Shown here in pieces: positions 38,130 to 47,252 of a DNA stretch of 64,000 bases. Positions within the stretch are counted from its first letter, which is position 1. Each line of letters starts with the position of its first letter. A program made the translations under genes and the position numbers. Source of the DNA: Microbulbifer sp. Q7 (GTDB lineage: Bacteria; Pseudomonadota; Gammaproteobacteria; Pseudomonadales; Cellvibrionaceae). The stretch spans positions 498,501-562,500 of the forward strand of contig NZ_LROY01000001.1 of assembly GCF_001639145.1 (NCBI RefSeq), written 5' to 3'. The notes beneath the pieces were generated by a model that was not told where the DNA came from, did not search any database, and worked only from the letters and a program-made list of their open reading frames with translations.

Positions 38130-39104
38130 ATGAAAAATAAAAACTGCTCCGGTGCTGTGCCGGTTAAATTTCAGCTGTCCTTCCTCGCTCCCCGCTTCTG
38201 GGGCACCTGGTTATTGCTGGGATTGTTGCGCTTGATGATGGTGTTGCCTAGACGCTGGGTGATGTTTTTGGGGGCGCGCGCCGGTGATTACTTCCGCCGC
38301 AGCAACCGGAAGCGAAGGCGTATCGCTGAGGTCAACTTTGAGCTGTGTTTTCCCGAGCTGACAGCGGAGGAAAGAAACCGGCTGCTGGTCGAACATTTCC
38401 ACACGCACGGACGCTGCATGATGGATATGGGGCTGGCGCTGTGGGGCAGTGAAAAGCGCCTCAAAAAACTCGTCCAGCTGGAAGGGTTTGAGGAGCAGCG
38501 AAAACTGGTGGCCGAGAAAAATGTGCTGGCTATTACCTGGCACCTGACCACGATGGAGTTGTGCGGGCTGCTGATGACCATGGCAGGGTCATCGGTGTCG
38601 ATGATGAAGTTGCTGAAAAATCCGTTGCTGAACTGGGTGATCGCCCGCGGACGCGGCCACATGTCGGATCTGGATCTGGTGCCCCGGGAGGCGGGAATTC
38701 GCCCGCTCATCAAAGGTTTGAAGTCGGGCCGGCAGTGCATTCTGTTGCCCGATGAAGATTTTGGATTCCGCGGTGGAGACGTGGTGTACGTACCTTTCTT
38801 TGGCGTTCCCCGGGCGATGCTTACGACGCCAGGGCGCATCGCCAAAGCCACCGGGGCAGTCATTACCGTTTGCGCTACGCGGCTTGATCCTGCCACCGGC
38901 AAGTATTACGGCACCTTCACGCCACCACTGACAGAGGTCAAAGGTGACGACCCCGTGGCGGATGCAAAGGCCATTTGCAGCGCGATGGAGTCGCTGATCC
39001 GACAGGCTCCGGAACAGTATCTGTGGACCTTCCGCTGGTTCCACTCGCGTCCTGACGGTGATGAAAGCCCCTACGACCCGGTCTTTCCGGTGCCCGCGAC
39101 CTAA
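38130..39104 (+). CDS. LpxL/HtrB-type lipid A acyltransferase
   Basis: A 324-residue member of the lysophospholipid acyltransferase family that adds secondary acyl chains to lipid A. The catalytic HX4(D/E) motif is WHLTTMELCG. Other blocks are LPRRWVMFLGARAGDYFRRS near the N-terminus, LLPDEDFGFRGGDVVYVPFF and EQYLWTFRWFHSRPDG near the end. A hydrophobic anchor (GTWLLLGLLRLMMVLP) places it on the inner membrane. ATG 38130 is chosen over a TTG at 38112. It follows cusA by 78 bases and is convergent with dctM. LpxL versus LpxM/LpxP cannot be fixed. Confidence 0.87.
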   Translation: MKNKNCSGAVPVKFQLSFLAPRFWGTWLLLGLLRLMMVLPRRWVMFLGARAGDYFRRSNRKRRRIAEVNFELCFPELTAEERNRLLVEHFHTHGRCMMDMGLALWGSEKRLKKLVQLEGFEEQRKLVAEKNVLAITWHLTTMELCGLLMTMAGSSVSMMKLLKNPLLNWVIARGRGHMSDLDLVPREAGIRPLIKGLKSGRQCILLPDEDFGFRGGDVVYVPFFGVPRAMLTTPGRIAKATGAVITVCATRLDPATGKYYGTFTPPLTEVKGDDPVADAKAICSAMESLIRQAPEQYLWTFRWFHSRPDGDESPYDPVFPVPAT

Positions 39105-39148
39105 CCGCGGGGGACCTGTCACCACGCGATCGGCTTACGCGGGCAATC

Positions 39149-40510
39149 TCACCCCGCCAGAAGCGCAGGCAACCAGGTCGCCAACGAAGGCCAAACGGCG
39201 AGCAATAACATCACCAGCAGCTGGATGGCAATAAACGGCACCACCCCGCTGTAAATCGCCCCGGTGGCCACTTCCGCCGGGGCCACACCGCGCAGGTAAA
39301 ACAGCGCAAAACCGAACGGTGGGGTGAGGAAGGAGGTTTGCAGGTTGAGGGCGATCATTACGCCCAGCCACACCGGGTCCAGCCCCATGGCCAGCAGCAC
39401 CGGGCCGACGATGGGCACCACCACGAAGGTGATCTCGATAAAGTCGAGGATAAAGCCCAGCAGGAAGATCACCAGCATCACCAGCAGGGTCGCGCCGACC
39501 ACGCCGCCCGGCAGGCTCTCAAAGAAGTGGGTGACCACTTCCTCACCGCCAAATCCTCGGAATACCAACGAGAACAACGACGCGCCGATCAAAATCGCGA
39601 ATACCATCGCGGTCACCTGCAGGGTGCTCTGCCCCACTTCCCCGGCCCGTGCCCAGTTCAGCGCACCACGCCCCCAGGCCAGAATACCCGCACCCAGCGC
39701 GCCGACCGCGGCTGCCTCGGTGGGGGTTGCGGCACCGGTGATGATGGAGCCCAGCACCAGCAGCATCAGGGCAATCGGCGGGACCAGGCTTTTCAGGGTC
39801 TGCAGCAGATCCACTTCTTCCTTGCCGGCTTGATGCATGGCCGGTTCACGACGGGCGATAAACAACAGGTACACGATATACGCGGCCACCAGCAGCAGCC
39901 CCGGAATGATCGCCCCCATAAACAGGTCGCCGACACTGACCGGCTTGGGGTTGAAGATTCCCTGGGAAAGCTGTGCCTGCTGGTAAGCGTTGGACAGGGT
40001 GTCCCCCAGCAGCACCAGCGCGATAGAGGGCGGGATGATCTGCCCCAGGGTGCCGGTCGCGCAGATGGTGCCGGTGGCCAGTTTGGGCGAATAGCCGCGC
40101 TTCAGCATGGTGGGCAGGGACATCAGGCCCATGGTCACCACGGTGGCGCCGACGATACCGGTACTGGCGGCCAGCAGTGCGCCCACCACCACCACCGATA
40201 CCGCCATGCCCGCGGGAATTCCGGAAAACACCCGCGCCAGGTTCACCAGCAGCTCCTCGGCGATGCGCGCCCGCTCCAGCATCACGCCCATCAGCACAAA
40301 CAGCGGCACTGCCATCAGGGTGCCGTTTTGCATGATGCCGTAGAGACGGTCGGGGAAGGCGCGCAGCAGTTCTGCATCGAACACGCCACCGACGATGCCG
40401 AAGCCGGCAAACAGCAGCGCGGTGCCGCCCAGGGTAAAGGCCACCGGGTAGCCAAACATCAGCGCGGCACACACCGCGAGAAACATCAGCAGGGGGATCA
40501 GTTCCATCAT
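39149..40510 (-). CDS. dctM: TRAP transporter large permease (DctM)
   Basis: A 453-residue membrane protein of the DctM family: MMELIPLLMFLAVCAALMFGYPVAFTLGG start, VPLFVLMGVMLERARIAEEL, ATGTLGQIIPPSIALVLLGD and LNLQTSFLTPPFGFALFYLRG. It is the main Na+-driven permease of a TRAP system and needs DctQ and a DctP binding protein. Its ATG overlaps the dctQ stop (ATGA). No dctP is beside it; the nearest candidate is at 21.5 kb in this window. Confidence 0.93.
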   Translation of the reverse strand: MMELIPLLMFLAVCAALMFGYPVAFTLGGTALLFAGFGIVGGVFDAELLRAFPDRLYGIMQNGTLMAVPLFVLMGVMLERARIAEELLVNLARVFSGIPAGMAVSVVVVGALLAASTGIVGATVVTMGLMSLPTMLKRGYSPKLATGTICATGTLGQIIPPSIALVLLGDTLSNAYQQAQLSQGIFNPKPVSVGDLFMGAIIPGLLLVAAYIVYLLFIARREPAMHQAGKEEVDLLQTLKSLVPPIALMLLVLGSIITGAATPTEAAAVGALGAGILAWGRGALNWARAGEVGQSTLQVTAMVFAILIGASLFSLVFRGFGGEEVVTHFFESLPGGVVGATLLVMLVIFLLGFILDFIEITFVVVPIVGPVLLAMGLDPVWLGVMIALNLQTSFLTPPFGFALFYLRGVAPAEVATGAIYSGVVPFIAIQLLVMLLLAVWPSLATWLPALLAG

Positions 40511-41127
40511 GCGCTGGCCTCCCCGGCAACTTCACGCACCAGCGTGCGGGGTTCGGGCTTGGTATCGGTTGTGGGTTCCGTCGCGGTGTCGGTGGCGCTT
40601 GCCCGGGCCTCGCCGCCGCTTTCTACCTGCATCAGTGTATGCAGCGCGCGCGCCAGCTGGCTCACGCCCTGCAGCATGAGGGTGGCCGCGGCCAGTGGAA
40701 TCAGGCTTTTCAGCAGGTACACGCCGCCGAGCCCGTCGGCGCTGTTGCTGGACTCGGTCACCGCCCAGCTGCTGGCGGCAAACTGCCAGCTGCCGTAACC
40801 GATAAACGCGCACAGCGGCAGCAGGAATATCAGACACCCGCTGGCATCCACCCAGGCCTTACCCCGCGCGGACAGGGTGCGATAGAACACGTCCACCCGC
40901 ACATGGGCATTGGCCTGCAGGGCATAGGCGAGGCCGAGCATAAACGCCGCGCCGTGCAGGTAGGTGACGGCGTCCTGTATGGCCAGGGAGCCGCCATCGA
41001 AACCATAGCGCAGGGCCACGATCAGGCTTTGAATCAGGACCATGGCCAGGGTGAACCATCCCAGTAGGCGTCCACAGCGGTTGGCAAACCGGTCCAGGGT
41101 GCCGGCGGTGCGTAGCAGAAACAGCAT
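40507..41127 (-). CDS. dctQ: TRAP transporter small permease (DctQ)
   Basis: A 206-residue protein with four hydrophobic segments, typical of DctQ: LGWFTLAMVLIQSLIVALRY, a second segment with AFMLGLAYALQANAHVRVDVF (the conserved NxHVRVD motif), and two further helices. The C-terminal 40 residues are charged and low-complexity (ASATDTATEPTTDTKPEP). It forms the permease with DctM. It is divergent from pstS across 234 bases. Confidence 0.9.
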   Translation of the reverse strand: MLFLLRTAGTLDRFANRCGRLLGWFTLAMVLIQSLIVALRYGFDGGSLAIQDAVTYLHGAAFMLGLAYALQANAHVRVDVFYRTLSARGKAWVDASGCLIFLLPLCAFIGYGSWQFAASSWAVTESSNSADGLGGVYLLKSLIPLAAATLMLQGVSQLARALHTLMQVESGGEARASATDTATEPTTDTKPEPRTLVREVAGEASA

Positions 41128-41267
41128 CGGGGGTCTCTCAAGTCATCATTATTGTTGTGCTAGCAAGAAGATAGAGCGTACCTGCTGGTCAGAAATTGCG
41201 CCAGTGCCGGGAGAAAGGGTGGCTGGCCGGACCCCGCGGTACAGGTGATACCGGGCGAAATGGCGCA

Positions 41268-41285
41268 CTGTCATCTTTCTGTAAC
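41268..41285 (+). promoter_or_regulatory. Pho box upstream of pstS
   Basis: CTGTCATCTTTCTGTAAC, two CTGTNAN half-sites 11 bases apart, close to the PhoB consensus CTGTCATAWAWCTGTMAY. A -10-like CATAGAAT lies about 9 bases downstream, as expected where the Pho box replaces the -35. It is 77 bases before the pstS ATG. Confidence 0.88.
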
Positions 41286-41361
41286 CTTCCATTCATAGAA
41301 TCGTCACCAGCTGGACATAACATGCGCCGCGTGCAGCAAATTTGATCCCCTGGAGATAGTT

Positions 41362-42429
41362 ATGAACAACCGTTCTGCGAACAAAAAAGTCCTGGCTTCG
41401 GCCCTGGCAGCACTCACTTTCGCGGCCTCCAATGCCGCTCTGGCGGCCCGTGACCACATCAGCATTGTGGGCTCGTCCACCGTTTACCCGTTCACCACCG
41501 TGGTTGCCGAGCGCTTCAGCCGCTCCACCCAGTTCAAGACTCCGGTTGTGGAGTCCACCGGCACCGGCGGCGGCATGAAGCTGTTCTGTCAGGGTGTTGG
41601 CGAAAATACCGCGGACCTCACCGGTGCTTCCCGCCGCATCAAGCAGTCCGAGCTGGAAATGTGTAACGGCAACGGCGTCGATGTGGTGGAAGTTCAGATC
41701 GGCTACGACGGTATCGTGCTGGCCAATGCCAAGACCGCCAAGCCATTTGCGCTGACCCGCAAGGACATCTTCCTGGCCCTGGCCAAAGACGTCCCGAACC
41801 CGGACGGTTCCGAGTCTCTGGTTGCCAACCCGTACAAAACCTGGAAAGACGTGAACCCGACTCTGCCTGCACACAAAATCGAAGTACTGGGCCCGCCCCC
41901 CACTTCCGGTACCCGCGATGCGTTTGTGGAGCTGGCAATGGAAGGTGGCTGCAAGAAGTACGACTGGATCGCAGCAAAGAAATCTTCTGACAAGAACGCC
42001 TACAAATCCATCTGCCACAACATCCGTGAAGACGGCGCTTACGTGGAAGCGGGTGAGAATGACAACCTGATCGTGAACAAGCTGGCCGCCAACCCGAATG
42101 CGCTGGGCATCTTCGGCTTCAGCTTCCTCGACCAGAACGCCGACAAGGTGCAGGGTTCCCTGATCGAAGGCCAGGAGCCGACGTTCGAATCCATCGCCGA
42201 CAACAGCTACCCGGTTTCCCGTCCGCTGTTTGTTTACCTGAAAAAGGCCCACGTGAATGTGGTACCGGGTATCAAGCAGTTCATGGCGGAGTTCACCAGC
42301 GAGCGCGCCTGGGGTGAGGAAGGTTACCTGTCCGACAAAGGCATGATTCCCCTGCCGACCCCGCAGCGTCAGCAGGTTGCCACCAACGTGCGCAAACTGA
42401 ACGCATTGACGAACCTGGCCGCCAAGTAA
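41362..42429 (+). CDS. pstS: Phosphate ABC transporter binding protein PstS
   Basis: A 355-residue periplasmic phosphate-binding protein. Signal peptide to about residue 28 (ALAALTFAASNAALA). Phosphate-contact blocks are ISIVGSSTVYPFTT, ESTGTGGGMKLFC, DLTGASRRIKQSE and PPPTSGTRDAFVE. It captures phosphate for the PstCAB importer. A Pho box lies upstream, and a stem-loop with four T follows the stop, so pstS is probably made in excess of the permease genes. Confidence 0.95.
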   Translation: MNNRSANKKVLASALAALTFAASNAALAARDHISIVGSSTVYPFTTVVAERFSRSTQFKTPVVESTGTGGGMKLFCQGVGENTADLTGASRRIKQSELEMCNGNGVDVVEVQIGYDGIVLANAKTAKPFALTRKDIFLALAKDVPNPDGSESLVANPYKTWKDVNPTLPAHKIEVLGPPPTSGTRDAFVELAMEGGCKKYDWIAAKKSSDKNAYKSICHNIREDGAYVEAGENDNLIVNKLAANPNALGIFGFSFLDQNADKVQGSLIEGQEPTFESIADNSYPVSRPLFVYLKKAHVNVVPGIKQFMAEFTSERAWGEEGYLSDKGMIPLPTPQRQQVATNVRKLNALTNLAAK

Positions 42430-42459
42430 ACGCAGCCAACCCTGGTAAAAGGATTTACC

Positions 42460-42487
42460 GGCCAAGCCCGCAAGGGCTTGGCCTTTT
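42460..42487 (+). terminator. Attenuating terminator between pstS and pstC
   Basis: GGCCAAGCCC-GCAA-GGGCTTGGCC followed by TTTT, 30 bases after the pstS stop. The short T run suggests partial termination, allowing some readthrough into pstC. Confidence 0.75.
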
Positions 42488-42581
42488 ACGTATGCAAACA
42501 ACGCCTTTTTTAAAGGTCGTGTAATCGGGGCCATAACCCACCAGAATGGCCCACCGTTTCAAGAGATAACCGAGCGAATCG

Positions 42582-43961
42582 ATGCAGACTCCCACTCTCT
42601 TCGCCCTGCTGCTACTGATGATCCTGGTGGCCTATGGCACCGGCTTCAGCCGCGCCATCGCCGCCGCCCGCAGTCGCGGTGGTGTCCGCAGCCTGGCTTC
42701 CCTGCCCAGCTACTACGGTGTGCACACCGCACTCTGGTGCGGCCTGCCGGCGCTGATCATTCTCGGCTTCTGGCTGGCGTTTGATGACGCCATCATCCGC
42801 GCCATGGTCATGGGTGCGATTGCCGACAAGCCGGAATCCATTTCCGGCCAGAACCTGCTGTACGCGCAGATCCAGAATCTGGCGGCGGGCAACCTGGTGG
42901 GAGAGACCTCGCCACAACTGCAAGCGGCGGCGGAACGTCTGACCAGTCTGCGCGCGAGCGGTCTCTGGATGCAGACGGCGATTATCCTGATTCTGGCGGT
43001 CGGCCTCGGTGCCTACGCCATGCTGCGTATCTCACCGGAGATGCGTGCGCGTGAGCGCGTCGAGAAAGTACTGCGCGCGATTTTGTTGATCTGCGCCTGC
43101 GCGGCGATTTTCACCACCGTCGGTATCCTGCTGTCGGTGCTGTTTGAATCCCTGCGTTTCTTCCAGTCGGTACCGGTGACCGAATTCCTGTTCGGTCTGC
43201 AATGGAGCCCGCAGATGGCACTGCGCGCGGATCAGGTTGGCTCCAGTGGCGCCTTTGGTGCGGTGCCGCTGTTCACCGGTACCCTGATGGTTTCCGCCAT
43301 TGCCATGTTCGTGGCGGTACCGGTGGGGTTGATGTCGGCGATTTATCTCGCCGAATACGCCAGCAAGCGCGTGCGCTCCGTGGCCAAGCCACTGCTGGAA
43401 ATTCTCGCTGGTGTCCCCACGGTGGTGTACGGCTTCTTCGCCGCGCTCACCGTGGCCCCGTTTATCCGCGACCTGGCCCAGTCCGTCGGGCTGGAGGCTT
43501 CCAGTGAGAGTGCGCTGGCGGCGGGCCTGGTGATGGGGGTGATGATTATTCCGTTTGTGTCGTCGCTGTCCGACGATGTGATTAACGCAGTACCGCAGTC
43601 CCTGCGCGATGGCGCACTGGGCCTCGGTTCCACCCGCTCGGAAACCGTGCGCAAGGTGGTGATCCCGGCGGCTCTGCCCGGCATCGTGGGTGGCGTACTG
43701 CTGGCGGTGTCGCGGGCGATCGGTGAAACCATGATTGTGGTGATGGCCGCGGGCCTCGCGGCCAACCTGACTGCCAACCCGCTGGAGTCGGTGACCACCG
43801 TCACGGTACAGATTGTGACCCTGCTGGTGGGCGACCAGGAATTCGATAGCCCGAAAACCCTCGCCGCCTTTGCCCTCGGCCTGATGCTGTTCATCAGCAC
43901 CCTGATTCTGAACTTTATCGCCCTGCATGTAGTGAAAAAATACCGGGAACAGTATGACTGA
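42582..43961 (+). CDS. pstC: Phosphate ABC transporter permease PstC
   Basis: A 459-residue permease, longer than E. coli PstC (319). The first 180 residues carry two or three extra hydrophobic segments with a polar loop. The conserved part begins near VTEFLFGLQWSPQ and has PLFTGTLMVSAIAMFVAVPV, ASKRVRSVAKPLLEILAGVP and the ABC-contact loop GALGLGSTRSETVRKVVIPAALPGI. It forms the inner-membrane pore with PstA. The stop overlaps pstA by 8 bases. Confidence 0.93.
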   Translation: MQTPTLFALLLLMILVAYGTGFSRAIAAARSRGGVRSLASLPSYYGVHTALWCGLPALIILGFWLAFDDAIIRAMVMGAIADKPESISGQNLLYAQIQNLAAGNLVGETSPQLQAAAERLTSLRASGLWMQTAIILILAVGLGAYAMLRISPEMRARERVEKVLRAILLICACAAIFTTVGILLSVLFESLRFFQSVPVTEFLFGLQWSPQMALRADQVGSSGAFGAVPLFTGTLMVSAIAMFVAVPVGLMSAIYLAEYASKRVRSVAKPLLEILAGVPTVVYGFFAALTVAPFIRDLAQSVGLEASSESALAAGLVMGVMIIPFVSSLSDDVINAVPQSLRDGALGLGSTRSETVRKVVIPAALPGIVGGVLLAVSRAIGETMIVVMAAGLAANLTANPLESVTTVTVQIVTLLVGDQEFDSPKTLAAFALGLMLFISTLILNFIALHVVKKYREQYD

Positions 43962-45240
43962 TCTGACTCAAACCCAGGTGCGCGAGCGTATCGAAGCGCG
44001 GCTCGCCAATCGCCACCGCAAGGAAAAGATCTTCCGTGGCTTTGGTATCGCGAGTATTGCCTTTGGCGTGCTGGCGGTACTGGTCCTGTTCACCGATATC
44101 ATCAGCAAGGGCAGTAGTGCCTTCGTGCAGACGGATATCCAGCTACAGGTAACCTACGACCCGGCCATCCTCGGCATTGAAACCGTGGATGAGGAAAGCC
44201 TGGCCTGGGCCAACTTCGACGGCGTCATCCGCAATGCGCTGAGCGAGCGCTTCCCGGATGTCAGCGGCCGCCGCGACAAGCGCGAGCTCTATTCGATGGT
44301 TTCGTCCGGTGCGGTGTTCGAGCTGCGCGAGCGCCTGGAGGCCAACCCGTCGCTGTTGGGTAAAACCGAAACCCTGTGGTTCAACGCCGACGACGACGTG
44401 GACACCTATGTGAAAAGCCTGTCCGATTCGGAAGAGGGTTTCCTCGGGCGCACCTCGGAGCAGAAGGCCCAGTGGATTCGCACCCTGTACGACAGCGGCG
44501 AGCTGGAGAAGCGGTTTAACACCACCTTCTTTACCAATGGCGACTCCCGTGAACCGGAACAGGCGGGTATCCGCGCAGCCCTGATGGGCTCTCTGTTCAC
44601 CCTGCTGGTGACGCTGACCCTGTCGTTCCCCATCGGTGTGGCGGCGGCCATCTACCTGGAGGAGTTCGCGCCGAAAAACCGCTGGACCGACCTGATCGAG
44701 GTGAACATCAACAACCTCGCAGCGGTGCCATCTATCGTGTTCGGCTTGCTGGGCCTGGCGATTTTCATCAACTTCTTCGAGTTGCCGCGCTCGGCACCGC
44801 TGGTGGGCGGTCTGGTGCTGACACTGATGACCCTGCCAACGATCATTATTTCCAGCCGCGCGTCGCTCAAGTCGGTGCCGCCGTCCATCCGCGAAGCGGC
44901 CATGGGCATGGGCGCTTCGCGCATGCAGGTGGTGTTGCACCACGTGTTGCCACTGGCGATGCCGGGCATGCTCACCGGCGCGATTATCGGTATGGCACAG
45001 GCCCTGGGTGAAACCGCCCCGCTGCTGATGATCGGTATGGTGGCGTTTATCGTCGATGTGCCCCACGGCATTACCGACCCCTCCACGGTTCTGCCGGTGC
45101 AGATTTTCCTGTGGGCCGACAGCCCGGAGCGCGCCTTTGTAGAGCGCACCTCCGCCGCGATCATGGTACTGCTGGCAGTCCTGATCACCATGAACACCTG
45201 CGCAGTGTGGCTGCGTAAAAAACTTGAGCGCCGCTGGTAG
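43954..45240 (+). CDS. pstA: Phosphate ABC transporter permease PstA
   Basis: A 428-residue permease, longer than E. coli PstA (296). After the first membrane helix (residues about 28-50) there is a polar, presumably periplasmic insertion of about 140 residues (TDIQLQVTYDPAILGIETVD to the REPEQAG region). The conserved half has GVAAAIYLEEFAPKNRWTDL, NNLAAVPSIVFGLLGLAIF and AMGMGASRMQVVLHHVLPLAMPG. It pairs with PstC in the phosphate importer. Confidence 0.93.
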   Translation: MTDLTQTQVRERIEARLANRHRKEKIFRGFGIASIAFGVLAVLVLFTDIISKGSSAFVQTDIQLQVTYDPAILGIETVDEESLAWANFDGVIRNALSERFPDVSGRRDKRELYSMVSSGAVFELRERLEANPSLLGKTETLWFNADDDVDTYVKSLSDSEEGFLGRTSEQKAQWIRTLYDSGELEKRFNTTFFTNGDSREPEQAGIRAALMGSLFTLLVTLTLSFPIGVAAAIYLEEFAPKNRWTDLIEVNINNLAAVPSIVFGLLGLAIFINFFELPRSAPLVGGLVLTLMTLPTIIISSRASLKSVPPSIREAAMGMGASRMQVVLHHVLPLAMPGMLTGAIIGMAQALGETAPLLMIGMVAFIVDVPHGITDPSTVLPVQIFLWADSPERAFVERTSAAIMVLLAVLITMNTCAVWLRKKLERRW

Positions 45241-45288
45241 CGCGTTGCGTTACCGGTGAATGCTAAGATTGCGAATCGAGAGTAAGCC

Positions 45289-46188
45289 ATGACAACCATG
45301 ACCCTGAACGCCGGTGGAACCACACCGGCGCAAGACAAAGCCAATCCGGCTGCGGAGTCGAATGCTGTGAAAAACAGAGAGGCGAGCCCCAGCGCCGAAG
45401 TGAACGAGACCGTCGGCAGCCCCTTCTGCGACGACGCCAAACTGCGCATGCGCAATGTGAATGTGTTTTACGGCGAGGCCCAGGCCATTCACGATGTGAG
45501 CCTGGACATCGGCCGCAACCAGGTGGTGGCCATGATCGGCCCATCCGGTTGTGGTAAATCCACCTTCCTGCGTTGCCTCAACCGCATGAACGACACCATC
45601 GAAGGTTGTCGTGTGGAAGGCGACCTGACCCTGGATGGCGAAGCCATCTACGGTCCCAAGGTGGATGTGGTGCCCCTGCGTGCGCGCGTGGGCATGGTGT
45701 TCCAGAAGCCGAACCCCTTCCCGAAAACCATTTACGAGAACGTCGCCTACGGCCCCAAGATTCACGGTATCGCCAGCCGCCGCGCGGAACTGGACGAAAT
45801 TGTGGAAAACAGCCTGCGTCGCGCGGGCCTGTGGAATGAGGTGAAAGATCGCCTGGACAAGCCTGGCACCGGCCTTTCCGGTGGTCAGCAGCAGCGCCTG
45901 TGTATTGCCCGCGCCATCGCCGTGAGCCCGGAAGTAATCCTGATGGACGAACCCTGCTCGGCACTCGACCCCATCGCCACCGCGCGCATCGAAGAGCTGA
46001 TCGACGAGCTGCGCGAGAACTACACCATCGCCATCGTGACCCACTCGATGCAGCAGGCCGCGCGGGTCAGCCAGCGCACCGCCTACTTCCACCTGGGTAA
46101 GCTGGTGGAAGTGAACGATACCGAGACCGTGTTTACCAACCCGGAACACGCTCTCACCGAAGCCTACATTACCGGCCGTTTCGGCTAA
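45289..46188 (+). CDS. pstB: Phosphate ABC transporter ATPase PstB
   Basis: A 299-residue ATPase. Walker A is [19 protein letters not shown] (near residue 84), the signature [15 protein letters not shown], Walker [21 protein letters not shown] and the switch [15 protein letters not shown]. An N-terminal extension of about 45 polar residues precedes the usual start of the domain. It powers PstCA. GAGAGTAAG lies before ATG 45289, and phoU follows after 24 bases. Confidence 0.95.
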   Translation: MTTMTLNAGGTTPAQDKANPAAESNAVKNREASPSAEVNETVGSPFCDDAKLRMRNVNVFYGEAQAIHDVSLDIGRNQVVAMIGPSGCGKSTFLRCLNRMNDTIEGCRVEGDLTLDGEAIYGPKVDVVPLRARVGMVFQKPNPFPKTIYENVAYGPKIHGIASRRAELDEIVENSLRRAGLWNEVKDRLDKPGTGLSGGQQQRLCIARAIAVSPEVILMDEPCSALDPIATARIEELIDELRENYTIAIVTHSMQQAARVSQRTAYFHLGKLVEVNDTETVFTNPEHALTEAYITGRFG

Positions 46189-46212
46189 GGTTGGGGGAGC
46201 CCGCAAAAGATT

Positions 46213-46908
46213 ATGGAAATGCATTTCGATCAACACATCTCCCGCCAGTTCAACGAAGATCTTGAGAGTCTCAAGACGGAAATGCTGGAAATGGGTGGCC
46301 TGGTCGCCCGTCAGGTGGCCGACGCCGTCGAGGCCCTGGCCAACGCCGACAGCGAGCTGGCCGAAAAGGTTTTGCGCGTGGAAGAGGATATCGACCGCTG
46401 CGAAATGGAAGTGGACGAGCACGCGACCCTGATCATCGCCAAGCGCCAGCCGGCGGCGTCCGACCTGCGCATGGTGATGTCGGTAATCCGCATCGCCCGC
46501 GACCTGGAGCGCGTGGGTGATGAAGCCAGCAAAATTGCCAAGATGGCCATCGCGTTGAACGACGAGGGCACCGCACCGCGCGGCTACACCGAGATTCGTC
46601 ACATCGCCAACGCTGTGCGCAAGATGCTGAACGACGCCCTCGACGCGTACACCCGGTTCGACGTCAAATCGGCCATGGAAACCCTCGCCGAAGACGAGCA
46701 GGTCGACATGGACTACCGCAGCGCCATTCGCGAAATGGTCACTTACATGATGGAAGACCCACGCAGTATCTCCCGCGTGATGAATGTGCTGTGGACCCTG
46801 CGTTCCCTGGAGCGCATCGGTGACCACGCCAAGAACATCTGCGAGCAGGTGGTCTATCTGGTGAAAGGTGCCGACATCCGCCACGGTAACCAACAAAACA
46901 TGCGCTGA
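46213..46908 (+). CDS. phoU: Phosphate signalling protein PhoU
   Basis: A 231-residue protein made of two PhoU three-helix repeats. The metal-site segments are VRIARDLERVGDEASKIAK-like in repeat 1 (IRIARDLERVGDEASKI) and TLRSLERIGDHAKNICEQVV in repeat 2. It links Pst to the PhoR kinase and shuts down the Pho response when phosphate is plentiful. It is the last gene of the pst operon and is followed by a terminator. Confidence 0.96.
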   Translation: MEMHFDQHISRQFNEDLESLKTEMLEMGGLVARQVADAVEALANADSELAEKVLRVEEDIDRCEMEVDEHATLIIAKRQPAASDLRMVMSVIRIARDLERVGDEASKIAKMAIALNDEGTAPRGYTEIRHIANAVRKMLNDALDAYTRFDVKSAMETLAEDEQVDMDYRSAIREMVTYMMEDPRSISRVMNVLWTLRSLERIGDHAKNICEQVVYLVKGADIRHGNQQNMR

Positions 46909-47252
46909 CATTAGCTCCGAAGAAGCATCGCCTGGATGAGCGTGAAGTCACCAGGTTGTGTCTGCAGACAAGGCCGCGCAAGCGGCCTTTTTTGTGCGCG
47001 CCGTTAATAACCGGGGCAGTAGGCATTCAGGATCTGTTCATTCGCCCTGCCGCACAATCGCGCCGCAATGTCGGTTGAGCGGCCGCGCCCGGATGAACTT
47101 GGCACGTCCGTCACAACTCAGTGTTTTCATTGCACATCCATTTTTCTGCGCTTAGAATCCGCGCCGAATTTGTTCCTCGGGCCAGCCGGCCTCAGGGACA
47201 GGTTGGGACGGGTACACAGCGTACCGATGTAAATTAAACAGGGAATACTTCC
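46909..47252. other. 344-base gap between phoU and the porin gene
   Basis: It holds the phoU terminator near its start and the porin leader at its end. A possible -10 (TAGAAT) is at 47153. I looked for a Pho box before the porin and did not find a convincing one. Confidence 0.6.
46970..46993 (+). terminator. Intrinsic terminator of the pst-phoU operon
   Basis: AAGGCCGC-GCAA-GCGGCCTT continuing into a run of T, 61 bases after the phoU stop. Confidence 0.9.

Noticed and set aside
47100..47130. Possible Pho box before the porin gene
   Set aside because: One half-site-like CGTCAC is present, but the second half does not fit at 11-base spacing.
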